From Methanolobus vulcani (lineage in GTDB: Archaea > Halobacteriota > Methanosarcinia > Methanosarcinales > Methanosarcinaceae), in the NCBI RefSeq assembly GCF_900100715.1, contig NZ_FNCA01000003.1, positions 1 to 64,000 on the forward strand: DNA of 64,000 nt, in the 5' to 3' direction. Positions 25,877-35,675 of this stretch are shown one piece after another; the stretch's first letter is position 1; each line of letters starts with the position of its first letter. The notes beneath the pieces are model-generated. The model saw nothing but the letters and a program-made list of their open reading frames with translations. It was not told where the DNA came from and did not search any database. The position numbers and the translations under genes were made by a program.

Positions 25877-26497
25877 TCAGACTCCACCAACATCCAGAGC
25901 CTTTCTTATCAATTGACTTACACCCAAAGAGACAATGAAATACCAGAAGATCCAATGCTGGAAAGGACCGATTGCAGGAGTGGTCAGTGCCTGCTCTCCC
26001 CAGAAAGGAAAAACAAGTGTAGCAAACTCAAGACTTTTTATATAGTGGTAAGCCCACATAAACAGTGGAAGAGAAATCACACTGATGTATGCCATGGGTT
26101 TGAACTGCTGCTTGGACATTTGCATTTGATCTTCCATCATCTCTTTACGCTCGTCTTCCATCTTCTTCATGAGAGCTGTATTGTTGGAAAGCTGTGCTTC
26201 CCTGAACTCTTTCTGAAATACCTTCATCTTTTCCTGGGTGTTGCGCATGAGATCCCAGTCAATTGTATATTTTTGGATGAGAGACGCATAAAGAGCTGTT
26301 ATGGATGCCATAATGAACAGAACAATGTGAAGGTTATCAGTTCCCAAGACACCCACTACAGGATCCATGATAACACTCATTGCTGTTCCAAGGGAGTCCC
26401 TGAAATCCTGACCAAGTATCATTATTCCCAGCATAAGGGAAAGTCCAAAAGCTAGAAGAAACTGGTCCAGCTTTTTCTTGAATTGTTCTGTAACCAA
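25877..26497 (-). CDS. DUF106/EMC3-type membrane protein, YidC-like insertase
   Basis: 206 residues with three predicted membrane spans (FLLAFGLSLMLGIMIL, LHIVLFIMASITALYASL, and a late pair around YISVISLPLFMWAYHYI and FQHWIFWYFIVSLGVS). A cytoplasmic coiled coil (MRNTQEKMKVFQKEFREAQ) lies between spans 2 and 3, with a Met-rich KEMMEDQMQMSKQQF segment. This is the archaeal DUF106 layout, related to YidC/Oxa1/EMC3 membrane protein insertases. Position between adk and cmk downstream of secY fits a role in protein insertion. The TTG start at 26497 has GAGAGG upstream. Confidence 0.88.
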   Translation of the reverse strand: MVTEQFKKKLDQFLLAFGLSLMLGIMILGQDFRDSLGTAMSVIMDPVVGVLGTDNLHIVLFIMASITALYASLIQKYTIDWDLMRNTQEKMKVFQKEFREAQLSNNTALMKKMEDERKEMMEDQMQMSKQQFKPMAYISVISLPLFMWAYHYIKSLEFATLVFPFWGEQALTTPAIGPFQHWIFWYFIVSLGVSQLIRKALDVGGV

Positions 26498-26518
26498 GGG
26501 ATAGCCTCTCTTAATTTT

Positions 26519-27166
26519 TTATTTGAATTGGTCCATTACCTTGCAAATATCTGCAAATACAGCATCTACTGCACCTGTACCATCTATGTTGACAAGAATA
26601 CCTGCATCATCATAATAGTTGATGAGAGGTTTTGTCTTTTCATTATAGACAGAAAGTCTCTGGCGTATGACCTCTTCTTTGTCATCATCTCTCTGATAGA
26701 GTTCAGCACCACATGCATTACAAACTCCTTCCTTTTCAGGAGGATTGAACACAACATGATAGCTTTCACCACATGTGCAACTGCGTCGTCCACTGAGTCT
26801 TTTTACAAGCTCATCATCGCTTACCTCAATGTTAATTACAGCATCAAGAGGTTTGTTGATGTCAGAGAGAATCCCAGTGAGTGCATCTGCCTGAGGGATA
26901 GTCCTTGGATACCCATCAAGAAGATAACCTGTCTCACAGTCAGGCTCTGTAAGCCTGTTTCTAATAAGTCCGATAAGGACCTCGTCAGGGACAAGTTCAC
27001 CCTTGTCCATATACTGTTTTGCTTTTAATCCCAATTCTGTTCCATCACGGACATTTGCTCTTAAAATGTCACCTGTGGATATATGAGGGATATTGTAATA
27101 TTTTGATAATTCCTTTGCCTGGGTGCCTTTGCCAGCACCCGGTGGGCCAAATAATGCAATATTCAT
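26519..27166 (-). CDS. adk: Adenylate kinase
   Basis: 215 residues, long (bacterial-like) type with a zinc lid. The P-loop ALFGPPGAGKGTQAKEL is at residues 4-20, ISTGDILRANV near 30, and GYLLDGYPRTIPQADAL near 80-96. The lid has four cysteines (CTCGE and CNAC, near 127-150), consistent with a bound zinc. It interconverts AMP, ADP and ATP. The ATG at 27166 follows GGTG and begins MNIALFGPPG as in the family; in-frame codons upstream add only three residues. It follows secY by 11 bases. Confidence 0.95.
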   Translation of the reverse strand: MNIALFGPPGAGKGTQAKELSKYYNIPHISTGDILRANVRDGTELGLKAKQYMDKGELVPDEVLIGLIRNRLTEPDCETGYLLDGYPRTIPQADALTGILSDINKPLDAVINIEVSDDELVKRLSGRRSCTCGESYHVVFNPPEKEGVCNACGAELYQRDDDKEEVIRQRLSVYNEKTKPLINYYDDAGILVNIDGTGAVDAVFADICKVMDQFK

Positions 27167-27177
27167 AATCAACACCT

Positions 27178-28656
27178 TTATTCTTGTCCGAAGAAGGATC
27201 TTATCATCGGATGCATTTCCATCATCTGTTCAGATGCTATATCCTCATACAGACGATATACGATACTCACCGCAAGCAAAAGTCCTGTACCACTTGTACT
27301 TCCCAAGGTACCAAGTAAACTTGCAATAAGTGTCAACAAACCTATGAAAGCACCACCGATAACAGTTACTTTTGGAATATATCTAATCATAACTTTCTCA
27401 ATACTTCCAATGTTTCTTCTGAAACCCGGAATCTGCATACCGGAATTAAATATCTTCTGAGCTGTTGGTTTTGCACCCATGCCAGTGGTTTCGATCCAGA
27501 ACAGTGCGAATATAATACCTCCGACTATAAGGAAAGTCGCATCAACAAATACGTGCAAAACGATCTGCCAGATTGCAGGCACTGGAGCACCATAACTTGT
27601 GAATGTCTCTCTTACCAGGGAAGGAATCCAATCATATGGACTGTGGATCGGTGCCAGATAGTACATAAGACCATTAATAGGCTTAGAACCACTAAACTCA
27701 CCAAGGAAAGTAATTCCTTTACTGCTAAGCAGAAGACCTATCATCTGGATATTTGCCTGCAATGCCCTTACAAGGATCATTGGCAAGACTGAAGCATAAA
27801 TAAGTTTGACAGGGAATTTACCCCTGGCACCCCTTACAGCACTGTGTGCCAGAGGGATCTCAATACGGGTACTTTCGACATAGACTACAAACAGGAAGAT
27901 CATCACTGTACTTATCAATGCGAGAATTCCACCTCTTACCAACATAAAGGTAATACCATCACCTGAAAAGAGGTAGTCTGCTCCCACGTTCTGCACAATA
28001 TAGATCCACTTAGGGAAGAGACCTGTTGGTAGACCACTGGAATCTGTGGCCCAATTAAACAGACCGGTTACTATTTGCTGGGAAACACCAGCCACGATGA
28101 AGAGACCGACACCTGAACCGATACCCCATTTTGATACAACTTCATCCATGAAGAGTACAAGGAGACCACCGATACAGATCTGTATGAATATGATAAAAGT
28201 GATTGCTCCAATACTTATTCCCAGAGTAGATGCAAGTGCTTGATCTGGCTGTATGTAACCTCCGGCTATCTGCGGCAGAGCCTCAAGTATTATCATTACA
28301 AAGACCATAAACTTCTGTGCACCCTGGAAGAATGCCTGGTCAGATGGATCGGACATGTCAAGCTTAATGACATCTGCACCAACCAAAAGTTGAAGGACGA
28401 TGGATGCGGTAACAATAGGACCTATACCCAGAAGCATCAAAGAACCCGAAGCTCCGGCAAAAAACGCTCTATAGGATTCGAAAAGGTCAATCGAATCCGA
28501 TGACAATCCAAACAGCGGTACATTTGCAAGTGCAAAATAGAGCACAAGAATTCCAAGCGTCCACATTAACTTATTTTTGAAATGGACATGCCCCTCTGGA
28601 CTTGCAACCGCAGGCAATTTATTAAAAATTGGTTCCAAACTATCCTTAAGACTCAT
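27178..28656 (-). CDS. secY: Protein translocase channel subunit SecY
   Basis: 492 residues and ten predicted membrane spans, archaeal Sec61alpha type. The plug/first helix region reads WTLGILVLYFALANVPLFG. VESTRIEIPLAHSAVRGARG is the cytoplasmic loop motif before span 7, and GMQIPGFRRNIGSIEKVM the loop before span 9 that contacts the ribosome. The ATG at 28656 has GGTGG at 6-base spacing; an in-frame start at 28689 is less likely. It is the first gene of secY-adk-DUF106-cmk-truB. A hairpin separates it from rpl15, and an AT-rich TATTTATTA upstream (near 28720) may be its promoter. Confidence 0.96.
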   Translation of the reverse strand: MSLKDSLEPIFNKLPAVASPEGHVHFKNKLMWTLGILVLYFALANVPLFGLSSDSIDLFESYRAFFAGASGSLMLLGIGPIVTASIVLQLLVGADVIKLDMSDPSDQAFFQGAQKFMVFVMIILEALPQIAGGYIQPDQALASTLGISIGAITFIIFIQICIGGLLVLFMDEVVSKWGIGSGVGLFIVAGVSQQIVTGLFNWATDSSGLPTGLFPKWIYIVQNVGADYLFSGDGITFMLVRGGILALISTVMIFLFVVYVESTRIEIPLAHSAVRGARGKFPVKLIYASVLPMILVRALQANIQMIGLLLSSKGITFLGEFSGSKPINGLMYYLAPIHSPYDWIPSLVRETFTSYGAPVPAIWQIVLHVFVDATFLIVGGIIFALFWIETTGMGAKPTAQKIFNSGMQIPGFRRNIGSIEKVMIRYIPKVTVIGGAFIGLLTLIASLLGTLGSTSGTGLLLAVSIVYRLYEDIASEQMMEMHPMIRSFFGQE

Positions 28657-28770
28657 TAATTCCACCCTTGAATGGAAAAATCCATGCAAATTTAGGTAAA
28701 GTACACCTTAATGGATTTACACATTAATAAATATGCACCCTTTAATTTGCAATATTATAAAATAAAATAG

Positions 28771-28790
28771 GTAATGCCAGATGGCATTAC
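28771..28790 (-). terminator. Hairpin at the rpl15 stop, before secY
   Basis: GTAATGCC-AGAT-GGCATTAC, a perfect 8-bp stem that includes the rpl15 stop codon, followed on the minus strand by CTATTTTATTTTAT. It looks like a terminator or attenuator dividing the ribosomal genes from the secY unit. Confidence 0.6.
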
Positions 28791-29242
28791 TCTTCTATCT
28801 CAGCTTCTATCTCAGTGCAAGATCCACCTGCACCTTCTATCTTTTCTTTAGCACTGGCAGAGAATTCAGCTGCTGTGATTGCAAGCTTCTTTGAAACCTT
28901 GCCTGAACCAAGTACCTTGTCGATATCAAGAACTGCAAGGTCGATGACATAAGTGCCATCCTGAAGTTCTGCAAAACCATCTTCAACAAGCTGATCAGCA
29001 AGCTCATCAAGTTCACCGACGTTTACAATTGAAGCATCCTTCAATACCTTCAACGGACGTGTGAAACCTCTCTGGTGTCCACGGCAGTATCCGAGCAGTA
29101 CTGCACGGGAGAAATGATGTTTATTCTCACCACTTCTGCCTCTACCACCACGGTTACCTGCACCACGTCTGTTCTTGGTTGTTCCACCACCACATGTGCG
29201 TGAACCTCTGAACTTCTTTGTGTTGGTTTTCTTAGATGTCAT
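28787..29242 (-). CDS. rpl15: Ribosomal protein uL15
   Basis: 151 residues. The basic Gly-rich N terminus ([20 protein letters not shown] then [17 protein letters not shown]) penetrates 23S rRNA. The C-terminal globular half includes [20 protein letters not shown]. The C terminus is acidic and ends within the terminator hairpin. Last gene of the rpl3-rpl15 run, 4 bases after rpl30. Confidence 0.96.
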   Translation of the reverse strand: MTSKKTNTKKFRGSRTCGGGTTKNRRGAGNRGGRGRSGENKHHFSRAVLLGYCRGHQRGFTRPLKVLKDASIVNVGELDELADQLVEDGFAELQDGTYVIDLAVLDIDKVLGSGKVSKKLAITAAEFSASAKEKIEGAGGSCTEIEAEIEE

Positions 29243-29246
29243 GGAA

Positions 29247-29708
29247 TTACCTCATTTTCTTCAGTAATTTATTGATATCTTCGCCGTGGTTACCAAGTAC
29301 ACCGCCCTGCTGGACTGTTCTCTTGATACCTGCGTGACCTTTCCTTGGAGGATGGAGCCTGAATACAGGTTTCAGCTTTGGAACATCCTTAAGAGTTGCA
29401 TTTCCATCACAGACTGCCTGTGCAAATGACTTGATTGAGTCAAAGTCAGAGTTTTCTGCCACGTACTCATCGGTAAGTCTTACGTCACCTTCAAGTCTTC
29501 CACGGTTTGCAAGCACCTCTGCGAGTGCATCTGCATTAATTACACCAAATGCAACGTAGTCCTTTACCTTCTGGATCATTCCTGAGTTGTGAGGATTGTC
29601 AGCAAGGAGAACACAGTGGTTTACTTTGTGCAGACGGAGCATCTTAAGAGTATCCTTAATATTACCCCTGACATTTACGTCACCACGTACCCTGATCAAA
29701 GCGTACAT
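29247..29708 (-). CDS. rpl30: Ribosomal protein uL30
   Basis: 153 residues, the long archaeal/eukaryotic L7-like form. The ATG at 29708 has AGGAGG 6 bases before it and begins [20 protein letters not shown]. Signatures are [20 protein letters not shown] and the C-terminal [20 protein letters not shown]. An in-frame start at 29729 would overlap rps5 and is rejected. Confidence 0.96.
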   Translation of the reverse strand: MYALIRVRGDVNVRGNIKDTLKMLRLHKVNHCVLLADNPHNSGMIQKVKDYVAFGVINADALAEVLANRGRLEGDVRLTDEYVAENSDFDSIKSFAQAVCDGNATLKDVPKLKPVFRLHPPRKGHAGIKRTVQQGGVLGNHGEDINKLLKKMR

Positions 29709-29709
29709 T

Positions 29710-30345
29710 TTAAGCCTCCTTCTTGCCACGGTTTGCAGGCATTCTTACAACACATGTGTTTTCCAGCGCGTTAAATGTAGCCTTTGCGAAGTTCAGGGTT
29801 GTCCTTGTAGTACCTTCGGTTCTTGTCCAGACATCTTTAATGCCTGCCTTCTCAAGAACTTTCCTTGCAGTATCTCCTGCAGCAAGACCAAGTCCACGTG
29901 GTGCTGGTTTAAGCTCTACCAGGACACTGCCGGCCTTTCCACGTACCTGTGAAGGAACTGTGTGCTCAAGACCGCATGCACATTCCCATGAACCGCATCC
30001 ACGCTTTACCTTGATAATGTTGATCTTTGCATTGCTGATAGCCTTCCTGATAGCAGGTCCGACCTGAACATCCTTTGCCTGTCCAAGACCGACAAAGCCG
30101 TTTCCGTTACCAACAATAACTGTTGCTCTGAACTTTACACGACGTCCGGAGTCAGTCATTCTCTGGACCATGTTGATATCCAGAACCTCATCCTCAAGAT
30201 CAGGTAAAAGGATATCGATAATCTGGGATTCCCTTATAGGGAGACCTGAATCGATTACCTCGTCCATGGAAGTGATCTGCCCTTCTTGAACGAGTTTTCC
30301 AAGTCTGGTTTGTGGAACCCATTCGTCTTCATATTCATATGCCAT
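29710..30345 (-). CDS. rps5: Ribosomal protein uS5
   Basis: 211 residues. [20 protein letters not shown]-type segment ([17 protein letters not shown]) is the S5 double-stranded RNA-binding signature near residues 77-93; [20 protein letters not shown] follows in the second domain. S5 shapes the mRNA entry channel and decoding accuracy. It sits one base from rpl30 and 8 bases from rpl18. Confidence 0.97.
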   Translation of the reverse strand: MAYEYEDEWVPQTRLGKLVQEGQITSMDEVIDSGLPIRESQIIDILLPDLEDEVLDINMVQRMTDSGRRVKFRATVIVGNGNGFVGLGQAKDVQVGPAIRKAISNAKINIIKVKRGCGSWECACGLEHTVPSQVRGKAGSVLVELKPAPRGLGLAAGDTARKVLEKAGIKDVWTRTEGTTRTTLNFAKATFNALENTCVVRMPANRGKKEA

Positions 30346-30353
30346 GTAATCAC

Positions 30354-30875
30354 CTAATTGAACTCTGCAGAGATCTTTTCCTTAACTGCATCAAACAGCT
30401 CAGGCAGATTTGAGTCTTCCATGTACTCTGCTACGTGTTCTCCTCTTACTCTCTCATCTGAAGGAAGAACAGATGAGTCATGAGGAATCTCGAATCCTGC
30501 ATCTACGATGCCTTTTAAGGTTGCATACACACGTGATCCAGAGGATGATGCCTGGAGTCCTATGTCAAGAACGCCGTAATCATATCCCTTGCTCAGTGCT
30601 CTGTAACCGAATAACAGTCCTGTAAGATACGCTGCTGTTGTGTTTCCTGTTGGAGCATCATATCCATACTTCTTAAGTTCTGTTGAAATTGCAGCTGAAA
30701 GAGTTACATCTCCTTCAGGTTTTGGAGCTACAAGCTGGACCTGCATGTGCCTTGAACTTTTGCGTACTACCACACGGTCCTCCTTTGAAAGGAGTAACCT
30801 GAGTCTCTGGTGGTAATCAGTACGCCCTTCTCTTCGTCGCCTGAATGCGACTTTATATTTGGGTCCTGTTGCCAT
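30354..30875 (-). CDS. rpl18: Ribosomal protein uL18
   Basis: 173 residues, archaeal form binding 5S r[23 protein letters not shown] at the N terminus and [20 protein letters not shown] identify it, with [14 protein letters not shown] near residue 80 and the C-terminal [11 protein letters not shown] segment typical of archaeal/eukaryotic L5-type proteins. Confidence 0.97.
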   Translation of the reverse strand: MATGPKYKVAFRRRREGRTDYHQRLRLLLSKEDRVVVRKSSRHMQVQLVAPKPEGDVTLSAAISTELKKYGYDAPTGNTTAAYLTGLLFGYRALSKGYDYGVLDIGLQASSSGSRVYATLKGIVDAGFEIPHDSSVLPSDERVRGEHVAEYMEDSNLPELFDAVKEKISAEFN

Positions 30876-30877
30876 GA

Positions 30878-31336
30878 TTATTCCTCGTGCTTAATGAGCT
30901 TCTCTGACTCAAGGTGTGCTTTAAGGTGAGCTACACTGCGGTATTCTCCACCCTTTGCCTTGCGGTAAACCTTACAATAGGTTGACCTGTCAAGTGAGCC
31001 ATCTTCACGCATCTGTTTAAGTTCCTTTCTCAGAGCACGGATCTTCTTCATCCACTGCTCCTTGCGAGGATTACGTGCGCCCTTCTTACCTTTTCTCTTA
31101 CCATGTCCTTTACGGTGACCGTACTTGCGCTTTGCATCTCTTTCTCTTGCACGTCCACGGCTTACACCTTTTGCCTGGATTACCTTGATGCTACCTGCTT
31201 CAATGAGGTCACGGACATCAGCTCTTGTGATAGCTACCGCAATATCTTCAGCTGCTTCAGGGTCAAGCCAAACTCTGTTGACACCACAGCCCATAACCGC
31301 TGCAGCAATCCTCTTCTGGTTTGTCAGATCGGTCAT
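30878..31336 (-). CDS. rpl19e: Ribosomal protein eL19
   Basis: 152 residues, an archaeal/eukaryotic-specific protein. The ATG at 31336 has GAGGTGA 5 bases upstream. The N domain contains [21 protein letters not shown] very basic central stretch ([20 protein letters not shown] then [16 protein letters not shown]) contacts rRNA, and a long C-terminal helix ([15 protein letters not shown]) extends from the subunit. Confidence 0.97.
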   Translation of the reverse strand: MTDLTNQKRIAAAVMGCGVNRVWLDPEAAEDIAVAITRADVRDLIEAGSIKVIQAKGVSRGRARERDAKRKYGHRKGHGKRKGKKGARNPRKEQWMKKIRALRKELKQMREDGSLDRSTYCKVYRKAKGGEYRSVAHLKAHLESEKLIKHEE

Positions 31337-31337
31337 C

Positions 31338-31727
31338 TTATTCACCTCTTGTTGGGTTAAGGACCTTTATGGAAAGTTCTGCGGCTTTAGCCTCGATGAG
31401 TGCCTTCTTTCTTCCGCCGACCTTTGCAGCGATTCTGATAGCCTCTGCCTCTGCGTTGACATTGTCAAGCTGTGAAACAGTACAAACGAGAACTTCTGCA
31501 TATCCGGATGGGTGTAATCCCTTTACAGCAGCCGGGCTTCCGTAGCCTACCTGTGCCACAGCACCCTTTGCCTTGATGCCTCTGCGCTGTTTGCCCTGGA
31601 TACCTCTTGGACGCCTCCAGTTATCATCCAGACGCTTGTACTTGTGACTGTCTGTCCTCTTGAACTGAGGTTTCTTGTGCTTCTGGATTTTTCTTACCTT
31701 AAAAAGGCGTTTTACTTTATCATCCAT
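31338..31727 (-). CDS. rpl32e: Ribosomal protein eL32
   Basis: 129 residues. [20 protein letters not shown] and [20 protein letters not shown] are the family signatures. It is found in archaea and eukaryotes but not bacteria, and lies in its standard place between rpl6 and rpl19e. Confidence 0.97.
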   Translation of the reverse strand: MDDKVKRLFKVRKIQKHKKPQFKRTDSHKYKRLDDNWRRPRGIQGKQRRGIKAKGAVAQVGYGSPAAVKGLHPSGYAEVLVCTVSQLDNVNAEAEAIRIAAKVGGRKKALIEAKAAELSIKVLNPTRGE

Positions 31728-31736
31728 TCAAATCAC

Positions 31737-32270
31737 CTACACTATCTTCTCTACAGTATATATTCCGTCCTGGAATACACGAGGGTCGAATCTCTTGATC
31801 CTTGTTGTCTGCTCGATGTTGGCAGCTGTCTGCCCTACATCTTCCTTGTTGTTACCTGTAACAACTACCTCGTCACCTGAAGCCTTTACTTTGGTCTCTC
31901 CGAGGATCTTGGCAGACCTTGGTTTTTTCTCTCCAAGGAAATTACCGATCATCAATCTGTCCCCTTCAACCTTAATCTGCATAGGGAAGTGAGAGTAAAC
32001 GACCTTCATACGATATTCGAATCCCTCGGTGACACCCTTTACCATGTTAGTGATATGAGATGCGAAGGTACCAACCATTGCTTTCTGAGTCTTCTTCATG
32101 ACTGTTGAGTCCACAATGACCTCTGAACCTACAACCTCTACCTTAACATCAGGGTACCAGAAGTTCCTTTCAATCTTGCCTTTTGGGCCTGTGACTGACA
32201 GGAGCCTGCCCTGCATTGTAACGGTCACACCTTCTGGGATTGTGATTGTTTTCTTTATTTCTTTTGCCAT
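31737..32270 (-). CDS. rpl6: Ribosomal protein uL6
   Basis: 177 residues. Two tandem L6 domains: [20 protein letters not shown] near the N terminus and [19 protein letters not shown] in the second half, ending [16 protein letters not shown]. It lies at the base of the stalk near the factor-binding centre. Confidence 0.97.
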   Translation of the reverse strand: MAKEIKKTITIPEGVTVTMQGRLLSVTGPKGKIERNFWYPDVKVEVVGSEVIVDSTVMKKTQKAMVGTFASHITNMVKGVTEGFEYRMKVVYSHFPMQIKVEGDRLMIGNFLGEKKPRSAKILGETKVKASGDEVVVTGNNKEDVGQTAANIEQTTRIKRFDPRVFQDGIYTVEKIV

Positions 32271-32285
32271 GTGACATCACATCCA

Positions 32286-32678
32286 TCAGTACACATATGC
32301 AAGTAACTGTCCACCAACATTATTCTCACGGGCCTCGTACTGTGATATTACACCGTTAGATGTTGTAAGTATCAGTGTCCCGAAGTTCTTTGCAGGAAGG
32401 AACTGTTTTTCCCATCTCTCAAAGTCTGCAGCACCTACTGAATAACGTGGTTTGATAGCACCACACTTGTTGATCCTACCAATGAGTTCTACCTTGTAAA
32501 TACCCGCCTTACCGTCTTCGATAAATTCGAATTCACCAACATAGCCACGGTCCTGCATTACTTTCAGTACAGTGCCTATGAGTTTTGATGCGGGTTTAAT
32601 GATACAGGAATCCTTACCAATTGCCTCTGCGTTCTTGATTGTAGACAAAGCATCAGCGAGTGGATCTAATAATACCAT
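32286..32678 (-). CDS. rps8: Ribosomal protein uS8
   Basis: 130 residues. The ATG at 32678 has GAGGTGAAAG just upstream and yields [20 protein letters not shown], the usual N terminus; the longer frame to 32729 runs into rps14. [20 protein letters not shown] is the C-terminal RNA-binding signature. S8 is a primary 16S binder and in bacteria represses the spc operon. Confidence 0.97.
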   Translation of the reverse strand: MVLLDPLADALSTIKNAEAIGKDSCIIKPASKLIGTVLKVMQDRGYVGEFEFIEDGKAGIYKVELIGRINKCGAIKPRYSVGAADFERWEKQFLPAKNFGTLILTTSNGVISQYEARENNVGGQLLAYVY

Positions 32679-32688
32679 TTCTTTCACC

Positions 32689-32841
32689 TCACGTATACTT
32701 TTCAAATCCCATATCGTGGGCAACTTCACGGAAGCAGTGTCTGCAAAGGTAAATACCGTATTTCCTTACAAGACCCTGTTTTCTTCCACATCTCTTGCAT
32801 TCGCTTGCTCCTCTTCCAAAGCTCTTTGTGGTTTGTACCAT
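32689..32841 (-). CDS. rps14: Ribosomal protein uS14 (zinc type)
   Basis: 50 residues, ATG at 32841, TGA at 32689-32691. The zinc ribbon is intact: CKRCGRKQG and [11 protein letters not shown] (two C-x2-C pairs), with [12 protein letters not shown] and FEKYT at the end as in archaeal S14/S29. The start codon directly follows the rpl5 stop, whose last codons supply the GGAGGTAA-type ribosome binding site. It is too short for default gene finders but essential. Confidence 0.97.
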   Translation of the reverse strand: MVQTTKSFGRGASECKRCGRKQGLVRKYGIYLCRHCFREVAHDMGFEKYT

Positions 32842-33354
32842 TTATATTACCTCCACGGAATATGTGTCTTTGAAGAAAGCAATTGTATCCTCTTTTGTAA
32901 TTCTGTGAGATGATGGGATCTTCCTCTTGACTATCCTTCTTTTACTGATCCTGTAACCTGGACGGTTTACAACAACATTGATATCCATTCCAAAGATACC
33001 GATGTTCGGATCGTATTTCATGCCTGGGAAGTCTGTATGTTCTTCAATACCGAAAGCAACGTTTCCGTACTTGTCGAACTGGGATGATCTGAGCTTGCTC
33101 TCTACAATATCAAGTGCTGTCTTAAGGAACTCTTCTGCCTGGTCAGATCTGAGTGTGACCTTGCATCCAATTGGTTCATTCTTCTTGATACCAAATGCTG
33201 GAAGAGTTCTCTTTGAATAAGTCCTTACAACGGTCTGACCGGTAATCTCACCAAGAATTCCCTCAGCATCTACAAGGTGCTGACCACTTTCGCCGACACC
33301 CATGTGAACAACGACCTTTTCAACTACAGGTGTTCTCATTGGATTACTCAACTG
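32842..33354 (-). CDS. rpl5: Ribosomal protein uL5
   Basis: 170 residues from a TTG at 33354, which gives [20 protein letters not shown], the usual archaeal N terminus; GGTGGTGA inside the end of rps4e is its ribosome binding site. The ATG at 33339 would lose five conserved residues. [20 protein letters not shown] and [20 protein letters not shown] are family segments. L5 binds 5S rRNA and the P-site tRNA. The gene overlaps rps4e. Confidence 0.95.
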   Translation of the reverse strand, partial: QLSNPMRTPVVEKVVVHMGVGESGQHLVDAEGILGEITGQTVVRTYSKRTLPAFGIKKNEPIGCKVTLRSDQAEEFLKTALDIVESKLRSSQFDKYGNVAFGIEEHTDFPGMKYDPNIGIFGMDINVVVNRPGYRISKRRIVKRKIPSSHRITKEDTIAFFKDTYSVEVI

Positions 33355-34054
33355 CCTCACCACCTAGTTTGATCTCAGGTTCCTTCTCGCCGATCACAAC
33401 TACAAAGTCCTCGATTGTCTCGAACTCATAGTCGCCGGAGATTGAAACTGTGTTATGCCTGGAACTTTTTACTGTGTTGATCTCCTTGATGGTTCCTATC
33501 TCGCCAGTGTGTCTTCCACCTACGATCATAGCAAGGTTACCTACCTCATACTTGATATGCTTGACAATTGACTTGTCAGGCAGTGAGAGGATAAGTGAAT
33601 CCTTTGTCTTGTAGTCGTTAGAACCTACAAGGTTTGTACCGTCATTAAGATTAAGCTGTACAGCTCCGCCTTTTAATACAGTCTTACCGCTGATCCTGCA
33701 AAGCTTGTTTGCATTTACATCTTCAAGCCTGTGAACCTCAAGTCTTCCCTTGCGGTCCAGAAGCATACGGTATGCTACATTTTCAAGAGGGATTGTAATT
33801 ACATCCAAAAGACCTACAGGGAACCTGAGATCCTTTCTGATGACACCATCAACAAGCACATTACCTTCGGAAAGAACGCGCTTTGCTTCTGCACGAGTGT
33901 CTACTACACCCAGCATGTCTCTGAGAACTACACCCAGAGGAATGCTCTGCTGCTTGTTATGTGGACCTGGCCTTGTTGATGTGATCCATTTGTTGGATTT
34001 CTTTGATATCTGCCAGCTGTTAGGGACAGATATTCTTTTCTGATGTTTGCCCAC
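33344..34054 (-). CDS. rps4e: Ribosomal protein eS4
   Basis: 236 residues, archaeal/eukaryotic type. [20 protein letters not shown] begins the protein; an S4-like RNA-binding domain and a KOW motif near residues 175-200 ([20 protein letters not shown]) follow. The C terminus is acidic and overlaps the rpl5 start. Confidence 0.96.
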   Translation of the reverse strand: MGKHQKRISVPNSWQISKKSNKWITSTRPGPHNKQQSIPLGVVLRDMLGVVDTRAEAKRVLSEGNVLVDGVIRKDLRFPVGLLDVITIPLENVAYRMLLDRKGRLEVHRLEDVNANKLCRISGKTVLKGGAVQLNLNDGTNLVGSNDYKTKDSLILSLPDKSIVKHIKYEVGNLAMIVGGRHTGEIGTIKEINTVKSSRHNTVSISGDYEFETIEDFVVVIGEKEPEIKLGGEAVE

Positions 34055-34058
34055 AAAA

Positions 34059-34412
34059 TCACCTGTTATTGATTACTTCTTCTCTGCGTTTGTCTTTCAT
34101 ATCGAGGGTTGTGATCATCACATTTGAAGGGTAGACCGGTCTTGCAACCTCAGTTCCATCTGCTTTGGAAACTGTAACACCTTCAACAACGATGGTTCCG
34201 TGCTTAAGGGAAATTGCCTCTACCTTACCGGTTGTCCCTGCATGGTCGCCACGCATAAGTTTTACTGTGTCGCCAACGATAACATTGGCACTACGGCGCC
34301 CATATTTATCACGGAGATCCTTAGAAAGAGGAGCACCCATATACTTCTGTTTGATGTGCAGAGGAGCGGTAAACCTTGCTTTTCTCTGTTTTCTTGGCTG
34401 ATTTGATACCAT
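34059..34412 (-). CDS. rpl24: Ribosomal protein uL24
   Basis: 117 residues, archaeal L26e type. [20 protein letters not shown], then [20 protein letters not shown] and a KOW motif ([20 protein letters not shown]). It is an early 23S rRNA binder near the exit tunnel. Confidence 0.97.
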   Translation of the reverse strand: MVSNQPRKQRKARFTAPLHIKQKYMGAPLSKDLRDKYGRRSANVIVGDTVKLMRGDHAGTTGKVEAISLKHGTIVVEGVTVSKADGTEVARPVYPSNVMITTLDMKDKRREEVINNR

Positions 34413-34422
34413 TATTCACACC

Positions 34423-34821
34423 TCACATTACCATAGATGCAGTTGTACCGATCTTTGGATACCTTTCTGCAGCCTCTCTGGCAACAGGACCCTTAAAATC
34501 GGTTCCCTTTGGAATTCCATCCTTGTCAACAATGACTACTGCATTGTCTTCAAAGGAAACCCTCAGACCATCTGGACGGCGAAGCTCCTGCTTCTGACGT
34601 ACAATCACTGCGAGGAGAATCTGTTTACGCATCTCCGGAGTTCCTTTCTTCACGGAAACTACGCACATATCGCCTACACCAGCCCTTGGGTGTCTGTTCT
34701 TAACACCTCTGTAGCCCTTTACAGAGATAATCTCAACTACACGTGCACCTGTGTTGTCCACACAGTCTATCTTAGCACCTGCGTTGAGTGCACGTGGAAC
34801 GGTGGATCTTATACCCCTCAT
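34423..34821 (-). CDS. rpl14: Ribosomal protein uL14
   Basis: 132 residues. [20 protein letters not shown] and [20 protein letters not shown] are the signatures, with [14 protein letters not shown] following. It lies at the subunit interface. Its ATG overlaps the rps17 stop by four bases (ATGA), so translation is coupled. Confidence 0.97.
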   Translation of the reverse strand: MRGIRSTVPRALNAGAKIDCVDNTGARVVEIISVKGYRGVKNRHPRAGVGDMCVVSVKKGTPEMRKQILLAVIVRQKQELRRPDGLRVSFEDNAVVIVDKDGIPKGTDFKGPVAREAAERYPKIGTTASMVM

Positions 34822-35150
34822 TCCTGTGCCTCCTCCTTATTAATGACTACATATGATTTTGTCTTACTAAGAGGTCTGCATTCTGCCACGGTTACAACAT
34901 CTCCAACCTTTGCATCAATGCATGGAGGGTTGTGTGCGTGGATCTTGGATTGCCTCTTCTCGTATCTCTGATACTTTCTGATCAGCATTTCATGTTTACG
35001 CTGGATGACCACTGTCTTGTCCATTTTGTCGCTGACAACGGTCCCTACAAGAACCTGTCCGCGAACAGGGAGTTCTCCGTGGAAAGGACAATTGACATCA
35101 TCGCACTCCTTTTCAGGAGCAGGGACATCCAATCCAATATCTTTAACCAT
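34818..35150 (-). CDS. rps17: Ribosomal protein uS17
   Basis: 110 residues. An archaeal N-terminal extension with [20 protein letters not shown] precedes the OB-fold core ([18 protein letters not shown] and [20 protein letters not shown]). The product is a primary 16S rRNA binder. Confidence 0.97.
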   Translation of the reverse strand: MVKDIGLDVPAPEKECDDVNCPFHGELPVRGQVLVGTVVSDKMDKTVVIQRKHEMLIRKYQRYEKRQSKIHAHNPPCIDAKVGDVVTVAECRPLSKTKSYVVINKEEAQE

Positions 35151-35155
35151 GATTA

Positions 35156-35467
35156 TTACCTCATGTGTACTTTTCTTATGTTCTTTGTTCTGTTCTCAGG
35201 TTGTGAGAGCAGAAGGTTTCCATTTACTTTGACATACCTCTCAGCATGTTTACCGGACAGATGGGCAGGTATCTGAAACACAAAGGTTGTACCGTTTTTT
35301 TGAACCATTTTCTCAGTTCTTTCCTTTGTTTGAATTATCAGCATATTCCTTGTTTCGTCGACCACTTTTCCACTTATGGCTTTTAGCGCAGAGTTTGAAG
35401 ACACTGCAACTTCCACCTGTAATCCGATCAGTTCATGGAATACCAGATTTGAAGGAGTAATCTCCAA
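35156..35467 (-). CDS. rnp1: RNase P protein component 1 (Rpp29/Pop4 family)
   Basis: 103 residues. Sm-like barrel of archaeal Rpp29: [40 protein letters not shown] and [20 protein letters not shown]. It binds the specificity part of RNase P RNA with Rpp21 and helps process tRNA 5' ends. Location between rpl29 and rps17 is the standard archaeal arrangement. Confidence 0.94.
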   Translation of the reverse strand: MEITPSNLVFHELIGLQVEVAVSSNSALKAISGKVVDETRNMLIIQTKERTEKMVQKNGTTFVFQIPAHLSGKHAERYVKVNGNLLLSQPENRTKNIRKVHMR

Positions 35468-35468
35468 G

Positions 35469-35672
35469 TCAGATCTCCTTCATTTCCCTCTGGACGGTCT
35501 TTATCCTTGCAACGGTTTTCCTGAGTTCCCCAATCCTTCCGGGGTTGTCAGGAGCACCACCTGCAGATGAAAGAGCACGCTCGCGAATAAGCTCATCTCT
35601 CATCTTTTCAAGTTCGTCCATTCTTTCTTCCGGGGACATATCCCTGATCTCGTTCATGTGAAGAATTGCCAT
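35469..35672 (-). CDS. rpl29: Ribosomal protein uL29
   Basis: 67 residues, a two-helix coiled coil. [20 protein letters not shown] and the C-terminal [19 protein letters not shown] are typical. It sits by the exit tunnel at the SRP docking site. Confidence 0.96.
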   Translation of the reverse strand: MAILHMNEIRDMSPEERMDELEKMRDELIRERALSSAGGAPDNPGRIGELRKTVARIKTVQREMKEI

Positions 35673-35675
35673 TAA

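Noticed and set aside
25832-26455. 207-codon plus-strand frame opposite cmk/DUF106
   Set aside because: Shadow of two well-supported minus-strand genes.
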